From: Clostridiales bacterium
Lineage (GTDB): Bacteria > Bacillota > Clostridia > Christensenellales > Aristaeellaceae
Length of the DNA stretch: 34,809 bases
Direction: 5' to 3'
Assembly (NCBI GenBank): GCA_012523405.1
Contig: JAAYIN010000106.1
Span: forward strand, 1 to 34,809
This document shows, in pieces, positions 16,180 through 23,902 of this stretch (the first letter of the stretch is position 1; each line of letters opens with the position of its first letter). The notes beneath the pieces were generated by a model, which saw nothing but the letters and a program-made list of their open reading frames with translations, had not been told where the DNA came from and made no database searches. The position numbers and the translations under genes are program-made.

Positions 16180-17100
16180 TTATGATTCATCAAAAACAAC
16201 ACCGGAATGAACCGTTTCGGTCATTTTACAAGCGGGATAATCGTAGCGCATGTATTCCTGTGCCGATTGCGCATGCTGATAACTGCTAAAAACTCCATAG
16301 ACAACCGATCCGCTTCCTGTCATCATGGCACGGATAGCGCCCGCTTCTTTTAGCTTATCAATAGCCAACTTCATTTCATCACGGTATTGAAGGCTTGTCG
16401 GTTCAAGCACATTGCTCATAGCTTGTCCTAGGGCATCAAGGTCATTTTGTGCAAGCGCCGCTTGCGCTGCTGCATTATCTGGTCTGATGATTTGATTTTG
16501 TGGCATTGCATCAAACCCAGTGAATATCTCTTTTGTGCTCAAGCCATCACAAGGCTGTATCAGCAGCAACCATATGGTATTCGCTCTGGGCAATGGTGTA
16601 ATCACTTCGCCGATACCGCTCACTCGTGCTAATCCCCCGCCAATCATGAACGGAACATCCGCACCGACTGTTAGCCCGATTTTCTGCAGTTCATTCTCTG
16701 CTAGACCAAGATTCCATAATCGATTGAGACCCACAAGCGCAGCAGCTGCATCTGCGCTGCCGCCGCCCATACCAGCCCCCGATGGGATTTGCTTGCGCAA
16801 TATCATACGCGCACCTTTTTTAACACCGGTATAATCCAGCAGCTTGTTTGCCGCTTTGAAAACAAGGTTGTTTTGATCAAATGTGACTGTAGCGCTGCTC
16901 AAATGATCACCGCTCTCATTGAAACTGTTTGCTCCCTCGTCCTTTGGTTCAAGCGATAGCACGCCAGAATGATCTAGCCAAAGTGTATCGTGAAGTGCAA
17001 CTGACTGCATGAGCATATCCATCAAATGGTAACCATCGGGTCTAGTACCTAGTATGTCAAGCGTCCAATTAATCTTAGCCCTCGCCTTTAAGCAAAGCAT
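16180..17100 (-). CDS. ispE: 4-diphosphocytidyl-2-C-methyl-D-erythritol kinase IspE
   Basis: GHMP-superfamily kinase of the MEP (non-mevalonate) isoprenoid pathway; phosphorylates the 2-hydroxyl of CDP-methylerythritol with ATP. The 306 residues show KINWTLDILGTRPDGYH (9-25) with the catalytic-site lysine, the ATP loop PSGAGMGGGSADAAAAL (106-122), GADVPFMIGGG (146-156) with the catalytic aspartate, and MTGSGSVVYG near the C-terminus. The ATG at 17100 is used; the open frame extends 33 codons upstream, but that part covers the promoter and AAGGAAAGGGTG precedes the ATG. Monocistronic or read into the isc promoter region. Confidence 0.94.
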   Translation of the reverse strand: MLCLKARAKINWTLDILGTRPDGYHLMDMLMQSVALHDTLWLDHSGVLSLEPKDEGANSFNESGDHLSSATVTFDQNNLVFKAANKLLDYTGVKKGARMILRKQIPSGAGMGGGSADAAAALVGLNRLWNLGLAENELQKIGLTVGADVPFMIGGGLARVSGIGEVITPLPRANTIWLLLIQPCDGLSTKEIFTGFDAMPQNQIIRPDNAAAQAALAQNDLDALGQAMSNVLEPTSLQYRDEMKLAIDKLKEAGAIRAMMTGSGSVVYGVFSSYQHAQSAQEYMRYDYPACKMTETVHSGVVFDES

Positions 17101-17135
17101 TGCAACGCACCCTTTCCTTATGGTATAGTAGATAG

Positions 17136-17169
17136 TATTATAACAGGTTTTAACAAAACCGTTAAGGGG
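17136..17169 (-). promoter_or_regulatory. Promoter of ispE with a palindrome in the spacer
   Basis: On the minus strand a consensus TATAAT (rc of 17137-17142) lies 17 bases downstream of a weak -35, TTAACG. The spacer holds a perfect inverted repeat, GGTTTT-GTT-AAAACC (17146-17160), between the two RNA polymerase contacts and also upstream of the divergent gene at 17184. It may be an operator; no family can be assigned. Confidence 0.5.
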
Positions 17170-17183
17170 GGTGCACAACCTTC

Positions 17184-17624
17184 GTGAAAACACTACCAAT
17201 ACTGATTTCCATCAATTCAAGTGCCCACAGGGATGACGATAAAGACGAAGCTATCGCACTTTTAACATCAGGACTAATGACAATTAATGATGATAGTTAT
17301 TTGATTGCATACGAGGAGACATTGGATGAAAGCATGCCGCCTCAGCAAGTTGAAATCACCGTCACAAAGAATTCCGTCTCTATGATTCGCGGCGGCGCAT
17401 ACGAAACCAGCATGGTCTTCACAAAGGGTCAACGCTTTGAAGGACAGTATAGAACACCGTTTGGCGATATGGAGTTAGCGGTATATTGCACTCGATTGAA
17501 AAACGAACTGACCGCCGAGGGCGGGGATTTAATGTTTAGTTATCAACTGGATTTGAATGGCTACTTCGCTGCTATGCATGAGATGGAGCTAAAAATCACA
17601 CTACAAAATGAACATTCTGCATGA
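17184..17624 (+). CDS. DUF1934 (YwiB-like) beta-barrel protein
   Basis: 146 residues matching the DUF1934/YwiB pattern of small lipocalin-like beta-barrels: AIALLTSGLMTINDDSYLIAY, then a YEETLDE-type strand, VTKNSVSMIRGGAYETSMVF (about 57-76), and FGDMELAVYCTRL followed by the antiparallel SYQLDLNG strands near the C-terminus. Function is not known; in other Bacillota it often precedes argS, which is not present here. The start is GTG at 17184, about 12 bases after a GGGGGG stretch, so the ribosome site is loose. Divergent from ispE. It overlaps the next gene by 17 bases. Confidence 0.82.
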   Translation: MKTLPILISINSSAHRDDDKDEAIALLTSGLMTINDDSYLIAYEETLDESMPPQQVEITVTKNSVSMIRGGAYETSMVFTKGQRFEGQYRTPFGDMELAVYCTRLKNELTAEGGDLMFSYQLDLNGYFAAMHEMELKITLQNEHSA

Positions 17625-18138
17625 CGCCGGGCAGCTTGCCTTTCGATTATTAAGCGAAGAGAGTGAGCACCGTTTTTTTGTTCGGATTGCTTCGCAAAAC
17701 GACTGCTTATGGGTATGCGATCTTCCGCGTTTTTCGAAAAACACAGAGCAAATGGAAAGCATGCTTTTATCACATGGGATGATCTGCCAGCTAAACAGCC
17801 ATACAAAGCTATGGCATATTGACTGGACAGAGGATCAATACCAAAGAGCACTTAGCGATTTGCCAAGTGCCCTCCCCAAATTGCCGCAAAGCGAAGAACT
17901 TCACCCAGCATACGCGCTTTGCCGCTTGTTACTTCACGCTAAGCAAACAGCGGGAAAGCCGCTACCTATCGTTCGCAATGTATGGAAACTAAGCGAAGAT
18001 CGCCCATCCATCTTGCTAAAGGCGATCCCTCAACTTCATGCCCAATGTGCGCAGCTGCAAAGACTACACAAACCATTGCCCTACAGCGCAGGATGCATTC
18101 TTGCCATGTGGCTATATGAACAGGAGGCACAGCAATGA
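17608..18138 (+). CDS. Unrecognised 176-residue protein
   Basis: No family recognised. The protein is soluble, with no signal or membrane segment. The first half (MNILHDAGQLAFRLLSEESE, then alternating strands with FVRIAS and CLWVCDLPRF) looks alpha/beta. The second half is helical and rich in Leu, His and Gln (AYALCRLLLHAKQTAGK; LHAQCAQLQRLHKPLPYSAG). The ATG overlaps the DUF1934 gene by 17 bases without a clear ribosome site, pointing to coupled translation. Its stop overlaps the next start as ATGA. Tight packing between two conserved genes supports a real gene. A link to tRNA synthetase-type helical domains was considered but not supported. Confidence 0.72.
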   Translation: MNILHDAGQLAFRLLSEESEHRFFVRIASQNDCLWVCDLPRFSKNTEQMESMLLSHGMICQLNSHTKLWHIDWTEDQYQRALSDLPSALPKLPQSEELHPAYALCRLLLHAKQTAGKPLPIVRNVWKLSEDRPSILLKAIPQLHAQCAQLQRLHKPLPYSAGCILAMWLYEQEAQQ

Positions 18139-18782
18139 TCATCAGATATCAAGGCCATTCATTTTTTACGATTACAACCAAAGATGGAACCGTAATTGCT
18201 ACAGATCCCTATCATGATTTCTATAACTATCCGCAGCGCAACATCCATGCAGATATTTGTACAGTAAGCCACCATCATTCTGACCATGATGGTGTTCAGT
18301 CTATTGCTGGAACGCCTTTGGTAATCGATACGCTTGGCAATCACCCCACGCACTCTGGTGTACACATCATAGGCATCCCAACCAAACACGATGATGAGAA
18401 CGGAACACTTCGCGGAGACAATATATTTTTTGTTATTGAAGCGGATGGCATGCGTATTGGTCATGCTGGTGATCTGGGACATATGCTTACCAGCGAACAA
18501 CTAAAGAGCATCGGAGCGCTTGATGTGCTATTGCTTCCAGTAGGCGGCTATTACACCATTGATGCAAAAGTTGCCAACGATGTGCGCAATCATTTAAAGC
18601 CGCATATCACCATTCCGATGCACTATAAAACCGAGTATAACCCGGACATGCCCATAGCTTCTTTGGCTGAATGTCTATCCGGCATGAACGAAGATCCACA
18701 GCACATGCCTTTGCTTCGCATCGTACGTGAAGATTTGAAGGAACGCCCCAATATGATTGTTTTAATTCCCACACTGCCTTGA
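18135..18782 (+). CDS. Metallo-beta-lactamase-fold hydrolase (UPF0173-like)
   Basis: 215 residues of the MBL superfamily. The zinc motif HxHxDH is present as SHHHSDHDG (45-53; His46, His48, Asp50, His51). Downstream zinc-site elements follow: GHAGDLGHML (about 113-122), LLLPVGGYYTIDA (about 135-147), and PMHYKTE (about 160-166) with the last histidine. The pattern GYYTID...A...P...IPMHY is typical of UPF0173/YtkL metal-dependent hydrolases, whose substrate is unknown. AGGAGG lies just before the ATG, which overlaps the preceding stop. The pyrG promoter overlaps its own stop codon. Confidence 0.88.
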   Translation: MIIRYQGHSFFTITTKDGTVIATDPYHDFYNYPQRNIHADICTVSHHHSDHDGVQSIAGTPLVIDTLGNHPTHSGVHIIGIPTKHDDENGTLRGDNIFFVIEADGMRIGHAGDLGHMLTSEQLKSIGALDVLLLPVGGYYTIDAKVANDVRNHLKPHITIPMHYKTEYNPDMPIASLAECLSGMNEDPQHMPLLRIVREDLKERPNMIVLIPTLP

Positions 18783-18807
18783 CAACTGCTTATCACAACT
18801 GTAAAAT
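18779..18807 (+). promoter_or_regulatory. Near-consensus promoter for pyrG
   Basis: Perfect TTGACA (18779-18784), 17-base spacer, TAAAAT (18802-18807), beginning inside the stop of the MBL gene. The likely start point is not a run of G and no attenuator hairpin is seen in the short leader. The reiterative-G attenuation known from Bacillus pyrG is therefore not apparent. Confidence 0.75.
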
Positions 18808-18847
18808 CAGTCAGTACAAACATTGTATCAAAAGGAGCCGATCACTC

Positions 18848-20440
18848 ATGAAATACGTATTTATCACAGGTGGCGTCACCTCATCGCTAGGAAAAGGCGT
18901 AACCGCTGCAGCCCTTGCACTTTTGCTCAAAGCACGCGGATATTCCGTTGGCATGCAAAAGCTAGACCTATATTATAATGCCGAGCCTGGCTTTCTAAGC
19001 CCGCTAGAGCATGGTGAAGCCTTTATTACAGATGACGGTACTGCTACAGATCTTGATCTTGGGCATTATGAACGCTTTGGCGGTCTTACTATGAAGGGCA
19101 ACGCATGTTGCAGCACAGGCAAGATTCATCGTCGTTTGCTTGAGCGCGAAATGCGCGGCGAATTCCGTGGTTCTACCATCCAAGCCATCCCGCATATCAC
19201 CAACGAAATCAAGCACAACATACGTACTGTTGCAGCCGAGACAGGTGCAGATATTTGCATTGTTGAAATAGGCGGTACAGTCGGCGATATGGAAGCTTCC
19301 GTATATCTTGAAGCGATTCGCCAAATGCGCCTTGAGTCGGAGCATCCCTATGACTGCTGCTATATTCATCTAACCCTTATGCCCTATATCGCAACCGCTG
19401 GCGAACTAAAGACCAAGCCCACCCAAAACAGCGTAAAAGCACTGCGCTCTGTCGGTATTCAGCCAGATATTATCGTATGCCGTACAGAAGTACCTATGTC
19501 CAACGAAGCCAAGGATAAGATCGCACTGTTTTGCAATGTAAAAACAAGCAATGTCATTCAAAACTTGGACGTTGATATGCTCTACGAACTGCCTTTGGTT
19601 CTGGAAAAGGAAGGTCTTGCAAAGGTTCTTGTCAATGAACTGCACCTGCAGGACACCCCGCCCGATCTCACCGATTGGAGAAAATTTGTTAAACGTGCAC
19701 ATGAAGTTACCATTCCGCTGCGTGTTGCTTTGGTTGGTAAATATAATACAGTGCCTGATGCTTATCTATCTGTCAACGAAGCATTACGCCACGCCGGTTT
19801 GGCGAATGATGCCCGCGTATCCATTTCTCCAATTCATGCGGAGGAAATCACGGAAGAGAACATCGACAAGATGCTTAGCGGCTATGACGCCATCATTGTT
19901 CCCGGTGGTTTTGGCGATCGCGGCACAGACGGCATGATCATTGCAACCAGATTCGCCCGCGAAAATAAAATTCCATACCTAGCTATAGGCTTTGGCATGC
20001 AGCTGACAGTTGTTGAAGCTGCAAGAAATCTGCTTGGTATTGCAGATGCACATACAACAGAAGCTGATCCTCAAACCCAGTCCCCTGTTGTCCGCATCCC
20101 TGAGGATCGCATCTGTCAAAACGACAGCCGCGGTGCAACTCGCATGGGTCGCAGCGGAGTCAAGCTCACAGCTGGTCTTGTCCGTGATATTTACGGCGAA
20201 GATGTGATTCAAGAGCGTCACAGCAACCGTTATGAAATCGATCCTGCCTATGTTCCTCAGCTTGAGGAGCAAGGACTTCATATGGTCGGCATCAGCACAG
20301 AAGCCGGTTATCCTGAAGTGTTTGAGCTGAGAGATCATCCGTTCTTTGTGGCGGTTGTCTATCATCCCGAATTCTTGAGCCGTCCCAATAAGCCTCATCC
20401 GCTTTTTGAAGCGTTTGTGAAGGCGGGTCTGAAAAAATAA
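18848..20440 (+). CDS. pyrG: Divergent CTP synthase with a missing glutaminase cysteine
   Basis: CTP synthase aminates UTP using ATP and ammonia released from glutamine. At 530 residues it is of usual length. The synthetase half keeps the P-loop SSLGKG (12-17), TDLDLGHYERF (67-77), VEIGGTVGD (139-147) and KTKPTQNSVK (188-197). It departs from the norm at KLDLYYNAEPGFLSP (usual KLDPY-NVDPGTMSP). In the class-I amidotransferase half, VPGGFG (351-356) and the His506/Glu508 pair of YHPEF remain, but the nucleophile motif GICLGMQ reads AIGFGMQ: Cys to Gly at residue 381 (codon GGC, 19988-19990). Glutamine hydrolysis should be lost, leaving ammonia-dependent or non-CTP activity. ATG 18848 follows AAAGGAG; the frame extends further up but without support. 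Confidence 0.9.
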   Translation: MKYVFITGGVTSSLGKGVTAAALALLLKARGYSVGMQKLDLYYNAEPGFLSPLEHGEAFITDDGTATDLDLGHYERFGGLTMKGNACCSTGKIHRRLLEREMRGEFRGSTIQAIPHITNEIKHNIRTVAAETGADICIVEIGGTVGDMEASVYLEAIRQMRLESEHPYDCCYIHLTLMPYIATAGELKTKPTQNSVKALRSVGIQPDIIVCRTEVPMSNEAKDKIALFCNVKTSNVIQNLDVDMLYELPLVLEKEGLAKVLVNELHLQDTPPDLTDWRKFVKRAHEVTIPLRVALVGKYNTVPDAYLSVNEALRHAGLANDARVSISPIHAEEITEENIDKMLSGYDAIIVPGGFGDRGTDGMIIATRFARENKIPYLAIGFGMQLTVVEAARNLLGIADAHTTEADPQTQSPVVRIPEDRICQNDSRGATRMGRSGVKLTAGLVRDIYGEDVIQERHSNRYEIDPAYVPQLEEQGLHMVGISTEAGYPEVFELRDHPFFVAVVYHPEFLSRPNKPHPLFEAFVKAGLKK

Positions 20441-20450
20441 TAGATGATCA

Positions 20451-20490
20451 AAAACCCGATGAGCGATTATGCACATCGGGTTTTGTTTTA
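20451..20490. terminator. Bidirectional terminator between pyrG and rmuC
   Basis: An 11-bp perfect stem (20451-20461 with 20474-20484) around a 12-base loop, followed by GTTTTAT on the plus strand and by five Ts on the minus strand. It lies between convergent genes. Confidence 0.88.
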
Positions 20491-20516
20491 TGATATTGAT
20501 ATCAACCAGAGAATTT

Positions 20517-21926
20517 TTATTCGTCTGCATCATGCAAAAGCTGCTGTGTTTCTGTTGCATCAAGTGCTTCGACCCTACGCAGCTTTTTTTCTATGCTTCG
20601 CGTACGAACGAATGCAGTGTCAATGCTATTGCTTGCCTGTTGGATTTTCTCTTGGGTTTTTTGGAGCACCGTCGCAAAGCTTCCAAAATCGGCTTTAACA
20701 GCTCCAAGCAGCTTCCAGACCTCTGCGGAGCGCTGTTCTATGGCAAGCGTTCTAAAGCCCATCTGAAGGCTGTTAAGAAGTGCGAGAAGCGTGCTTGGAC
20801 CCGAAATCAAAATTCGCTGTTCACGCTGAATTTGTTCCACAACCTCAGCATGCCGCATCACCTCTGCATATAGTCCTTCAAGTGGCAGGAACATCACCGC
20901 AAAATCAGTTGTATGCGGAGGTGCGATATACTTGCCAATGCGCTTTGCTTCAACCTTCACCGCGTTGAGCAATGCGCGCTGCGCTGCCTCAATCGCTTGT
21001 ACATCTCCTTCGTTTGATGCATCTGCCAGCCTGACATAGTCTTCCTGCGGAAATTTGCTATCAATCGGTAAGTAGATCGCATGATCGTCCTCGCGGCCAG
21101 GCAAGCAAACTGCAAACTCAACTCGTTCACTAGACCCAGGGACCACAGCAACATTTCGTGCATACTGCGTGGAAGTTAACGCTTCTTCCAGCAATGCACC
21201 AAGCTGCATCTCGCCCCATATGCCGCGCGTTTTTACATTGCCCAGCATTCGCTTTAGATCGCCCACGCCCGTTGTCAGGCTCTGCATCTCGCCAAGCGAT
21301 TTATAAACCTGCTCAAGGCGTGTGCTTACCTGTGCAAAGCTATCATTGAGTCGCTTCTCCAGCGAATTATGAAGTTTTTCATCAACGGTTTTTCGCATTT
21401 CTTCAAGTTTTTGCCCATTTTCCGTTCGAAGCAGCTGCATGCCTTCCTCCAGCGTCTTGCGCAGCGCTTCCATACGCGCTTCGTTTTGAGAAAGCAGCCT
21501 AGCCGTACCAGCTTCTATGCTCTGCATTCTAGCTTCGATCCTTGTAAGGCTCTCCTCTGTAATGCGCTGCATACCCTGCTGCCTAGCATCCGATGCCTGA
21601 GAGCTATCATAGCTTTGCTTGAGAAGTGAGTTGACCTGATCGGCTTGTGATTTGGTTATGCTATGCATCATATTAAGCAAGCTATCATTTAATCGCTGCA
21701 AAGAGTGCAGCAATTCCTCACGCTGCTCTAGGCTCTGCCGTAGCAGCTCATTCTCCGTTCTTTCAAGCGTCTCATTAACCTCATCATTTTGCAATGCTAT
21801 CGCATCAAGCGTCATACGCCTCTGCCTTAGCACAACAACGAGAATGATGATCAAAAGCAAAAGAATCATCGCTAGGATTCCAGCCGTCACAAGCTGTAGT
21901 AAATTGGTATCAGTAAATAAAGGCAC
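20517..21926 (-). CDS. rmuC: DNA recombination protein RmuC
   Basis: RmuC family: membrane-anchored coiled-coil protein with a PD-(D/E)XK-type nuclease-like core that limits recombination at inverted repeats. An N-terminal membrane segment (about 12-33, ILAMILLLLIIILVVVL) is followed by a long coiled coil (about 40-220). The conserved core reads VKTRGIWGEMQLGALLEE, PIDSKFPQEDYVRL, FLPLEGLYAEVM and GPSTLLALLNSLQMGFRTLAI. GTG at 21926 is proposed as start because GGAAGG precedes it. A longer frame to 22022 would run into recR and through its terminator-like hairpin. About 469 residues. Last gene of the DUF4097-ybaB-recR group. Confidence 0.9.
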   Translation of the reverse strand: MPLFTDTNLLQLVTAGILAMILLLLIIILVVVLRQRRMTLDAIALQNDEVNETLERTENELLRQSLEQREELLHSLQRLNDSLLNMMHSITKSQADQVNSLLKQSYDSSQASDARQQGMQRITEESLTRIEARMQSIEAGTARLLSQNEARMEALRKTLEEGMQLLRTENGQKLEEMRKTVDEKLHNSLEKRLNDSFAQVSTRLEQVYKSLGEMQSLTTGVGDLKRMLGNVKTRGIWGEMQLGALLEEALTSTQYARNVAVVPGSSERVEFAVCLPGREDDHAIYLPIDSKFPQEDYVRLADASNEGDVQAIEAAQRALLNAVKVEAKRIGKYIAPPHTTDFAVMFLPLEGLYAEVMRHAEVVEQIQREQRILISGPSTLLALLNSLQMGFRTLAIEQRSAEVWKLLGAVKADFGSFATVLQKTQEKIQQASNSIDTAFVRTRSIEKKLRRVEALDATETQQLLHDADE

Positions 21927-21948
21927 TCTTGTTACACCTTCCGTTTCA

Positions 21949-21989
21949 TAAGAGAAAGGGCCATCGCGCTTACATCTCGCGACGACCCT
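21949..21989 (-). terminator. Terminator-like hairpin at the recR end
   Basis: On the minus strand the last codons of recR and the following bases fold into a 12-bp stem (21978-21989 with 21957-21968, two G-U pairs, 9-base loop) followed by TTTCTCTT. It overlaps the recR stop and precedes rmuC, so it may partly end transcription before rmuC. The T-tract is interrupted, so strength is uncertain. Confidence 0.5.
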
Positions 21990-22569
21990 CCATGGCCTTT
22001 GCCAAAGTAATTTCATCTGCATATTCCAGATCGCTGCCTACGGGAACGCCGTGCGCAATTCTGGTCACAAGTAAGCCCATAGGCTTTACCAAACGAGCAA
22101 TATAGGAGGCCGTTGCCTCGCCTTCAATGTCTGGATTTGTTGCAAGAATGATTTCCTTGATTTGATCGTCATGTAACCTTGACATCAGCTCTTTAATGCG
22201 GATATCCTCAGGTCCAATGCCGTCCATCGGTGATAGCGTTCCGTGCAGAACATGATAACCGCCTTGGAAATCTCTCATTCGCTCAATTGCTGCCACATCA
22301 CGAGGATCACGTACAACGCAAATCTGACTTCTATCCCTACGCTCATCTTTACATATATCGCAAAGCTCATCTGTTGCATAGTTTCCGCATACGGTGCAAT
22401 ACCGAATAGACTTTCGGCCTTGATATAAGGCCGTTGCCAATTCCCGCACATCTTCCAGCGGCATGCCTATGATGTGATAAGCAAGGCGTTGCGCACTTTT
22501 TTGACCAATACCGGGAAGTCTCGAAAGCTGGGATACCATGCGGGCAATCGGCTCAAGCTGCTGAGCCAT
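21970..22569 (-). CDS. recR: Recombination mediator protein RecR
   Basis: Acts with RecO/RecF to load RecA on gapped DNA. The 199 residues have the expected order: helix-hairpin-helix LSRLPGIGQKSAQRLAYHI (15-33), C4 zinc finger with Cys58, Cys61, Cys70 and Cys73, Toprim domain (about 80-175, starting with ICVVRDPRDVAAIE and including LATNPDIEGEATASYI), and the C-terminal VTRIAHGVPVGSDLEYADE. Length and residues are normal. The ATG is 3 bases past the ybaB stop. dnaX, the usual upstream neighbour of ybaB-recR, is absent here. Confidence 0.96.
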   Translation of the reverse strand: MAQQLEPIARMVSQLSRLPGIGQKSAQRLAYHIIGMPLEDVRELATALYQGRKSIRYCTVCGNYATDELCDICKDERRDRSQICVVRDPRDVAAIERMRDFQGGYHVLHGTLSPMDGIGPEDIRIKELMSRLHDDQIKEIILATNPDIEGEATASYIARLVKPMGLLVTRIAHGVPVGSDLEYADEITLAKAMEGRREM

Positions 22570-22572
22570 TGA

Positions 22573-22914
22573 TTAAAACATACCTCCCATGCCGGGTGCA
22601 AGCTTGGCCATCTCAGCCTCGCGAGTTTCCTCAGCAGTGCGCAGTGCTTCATTAACAGCTGCTAAAATCATATCTTGCAGCATTTCAACATCTTCAGGAT
22701 CAACGCACTCAGGATTGATTTCAATGTTCTTTATTTCGCGTTTACCGGTTGCAGTCACGCTTACCATGCCGCCGCCAGCTTGTGCCGAATACTCACGAAC
22801 GTCTAAATCGTCTTGTGCTTTTGCCATTTGTTCCTGCAATTTTTGTGCCTGACGCATCAACTGTTGCATATTTCCGCCGCCGCCAAAACCGCTAAACTGA
22901 TTGTTCCTTGCCAT
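22573..22914 (-). CDS. ybaB: YbaB/EbfC nucleoid-associated protein
   Basis: Small dimeric DNA-binding protein usually encoded with recR. The 113 residues show a Gly/Phe-rich start (FSGFGGGGNMQQLMRQAQKL), an amphipathic helix to about residue 37, the central strands VSVTATGKREIKNIEINPE, then VEMLQDMILAAVNEALR and a Gly/Met-rich tail (APGMGGMF). Ribosome site GGAGGGAC. It sits 15 bases after the DUF4097 gene and 3 bases before recR. Confidence 0.95.
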   Translation of the reverse strand: MARNNQFSGFGGGGNMQQLMRQAQKLQEQMAKAQDDLDVREYSAQAGGGMVSVTATGKREIKNIEINPECVDPEDVEMLQDMILAAVNEALRTAEETREAEMAKLAPGMGGMF

Positions 22915-22929
22915 AAATAAGTCCCTCCG

Positions 22930-23673
22930 TTATTTGTTGATACTGATCAGCTTTAAGTCAGCCGACACACCCGTGACGCGCACAACAGGTGCTGTTTCAC
23001 TATCTGATATATTAACCCCATGCGTATGAACACGGCCGCTGATAGAGCGAAGGCTTGCATTCATCTCCTCAACAGGTGCCGTGATCACTACGTGACCGGA
23101 TACCGCTGTTACATCAATTCGCTCAAATGAATCAACCAAGCTATAGGTTTGTCCGCCGCTCACGCTGCTGCACTTGAGTACCTTTGTATCAAGTCCATCA
23201 AGCGCTGCATCGCCGCTTACGCTGCGAAATACAATTTTACCACCTATAAGTTCCTCGCCGCGAACATCTCCCGAAACCGTCTTAATTGACAACTGCTTTG
23301 CACTGAGCTTTAGTGCGCGAAGGTCGCCTGATACGGTTTCAAGACTAATCTCTGTTCCCTTCAGCTTACGAGCATTAAGCAATCCGGAAATGGTGCTTGC
23401 CTCTATCTTCTTATCCCATTCACGCGGAATGCGAATACACACTTGAAGCCATCTGCTCTCATTTATATTCAGATATAGACCATATTGCGGCTGCTCAATG
23501 ATCAGTTCGCCCTCTTTGACCTCAATGCGTAAGTCGCGAACACTGTCCTCATCACCTGCTGCTAGCACCTGTATTTTTTCAACATCATCTGCAAAAATTT
23601 CGAGCTGCGCCCAAGCCATGTGAATAGCTATGCCAGAAAGTACATTCGTTTCAAAATTTAGATTGCGTTCCAT
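22930..23673 (-). CDS. DUF4097-type beta-helix protein
   Basis: 247 residues built of repeated strands with the recurrent turn VSGD/ISG (STISGLLNA, ETVSGDLRA, KTVSGDVRG, RSVSGDAAL, SSVSGGQTY, TAVSGHVVI, RSISGRVHT), the hallmark of DUF4097/adhesin-like right-handed beta-helix domains. No signal peptide or membrane segment is seen, so it is probably cytoplasmic. Members are often linked to envelope-stress or LiaRS-type loci, but the function is not known. The ATG at 23673 follows GGGGTG; a TTG six codons earlier lacks such a site. First gene before ybaB-recR-rmuC. Confidence 0.82.
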   Translation of the reverse strand: MERNLNFETNVLSGIAIHMAWAQLEIFADDVEKIQVLAAGDEDSVRDLRIEVKEGELIIEQPQYGLYLNINESRWLQVCIRIPREWDKKIEASTISGLLNARKLKGTEISLETVSGDLRALKLSAKQLSIKTVSGDVRGEELIGGKIVFRSVSGDAALDGLDTKVLKCSSVSGGQTYSLVDSFERIDVTAVSGHVVITAPVEEMNASLRSISGRVHTHGVNISDSETAPVVRVTGVSADLKLISINK

Positions 23674-23738
23674 ATCTACACCCCGATTCAAGATTCCTAG
23701 TTTAATTGTTCAGTAGATTTGTCTTTAAACACTCTACT

Positions 23739-23767
23739 ATCATACAGTTTTTTTGACAAAAATGCAA
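23739..23767 (-). promoter_or_regulatory. Promoter for DUF4097-ybaB-recR-rmuC
   Basis: TTGCAT (23762-23767), 17-base spacer, TATGAT (23739-23744) on the minus strand, about 65 bases before the DUF4097 start. No other promoter is seen before ybaB or recR, so all four genes may share it. Confidence 0.6.
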
Positions 23768-23837
23768 TCTTTCAAGCGATGAAGTCACGCTTTTATCATA
23801 ACAGTATTTCATTTCTTCTTCGCTATATACTTAGACA

Positions 23838-23866
23838 TTGTTGAGTCATCATCTTTCTGCTATAAT
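23838..23866 (+). promoter_or_regulatory. Promoter for the GT-C-like membrane protein gene
   Basis: TTGTTG (23838-23843), 17-base spacer, TATAAT (23861-23866) preceded by TGC, an extended -10 element that can make up for the weak -35. Divergent from the DUF4097 promoter about 70 bases away. Confidence 0.6.
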
Positions 23867-23902
23867 ATACAAATTGAATATACTCGAAGGGATTGATGAT
23901 CA

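Noticed and set aside
18808-18847. Attenuator of the Bacillus pyrG type
   Set aside because: No G-run at the expected start point and no terminator hairpin in the short leader.
20469-20873. Plus-strand frame inside rmuC
   Set aside because: It lies opposite conserved rmuC codons, begins in the terminator and has a Cys/Phe-rich composition typical of antisense reading.
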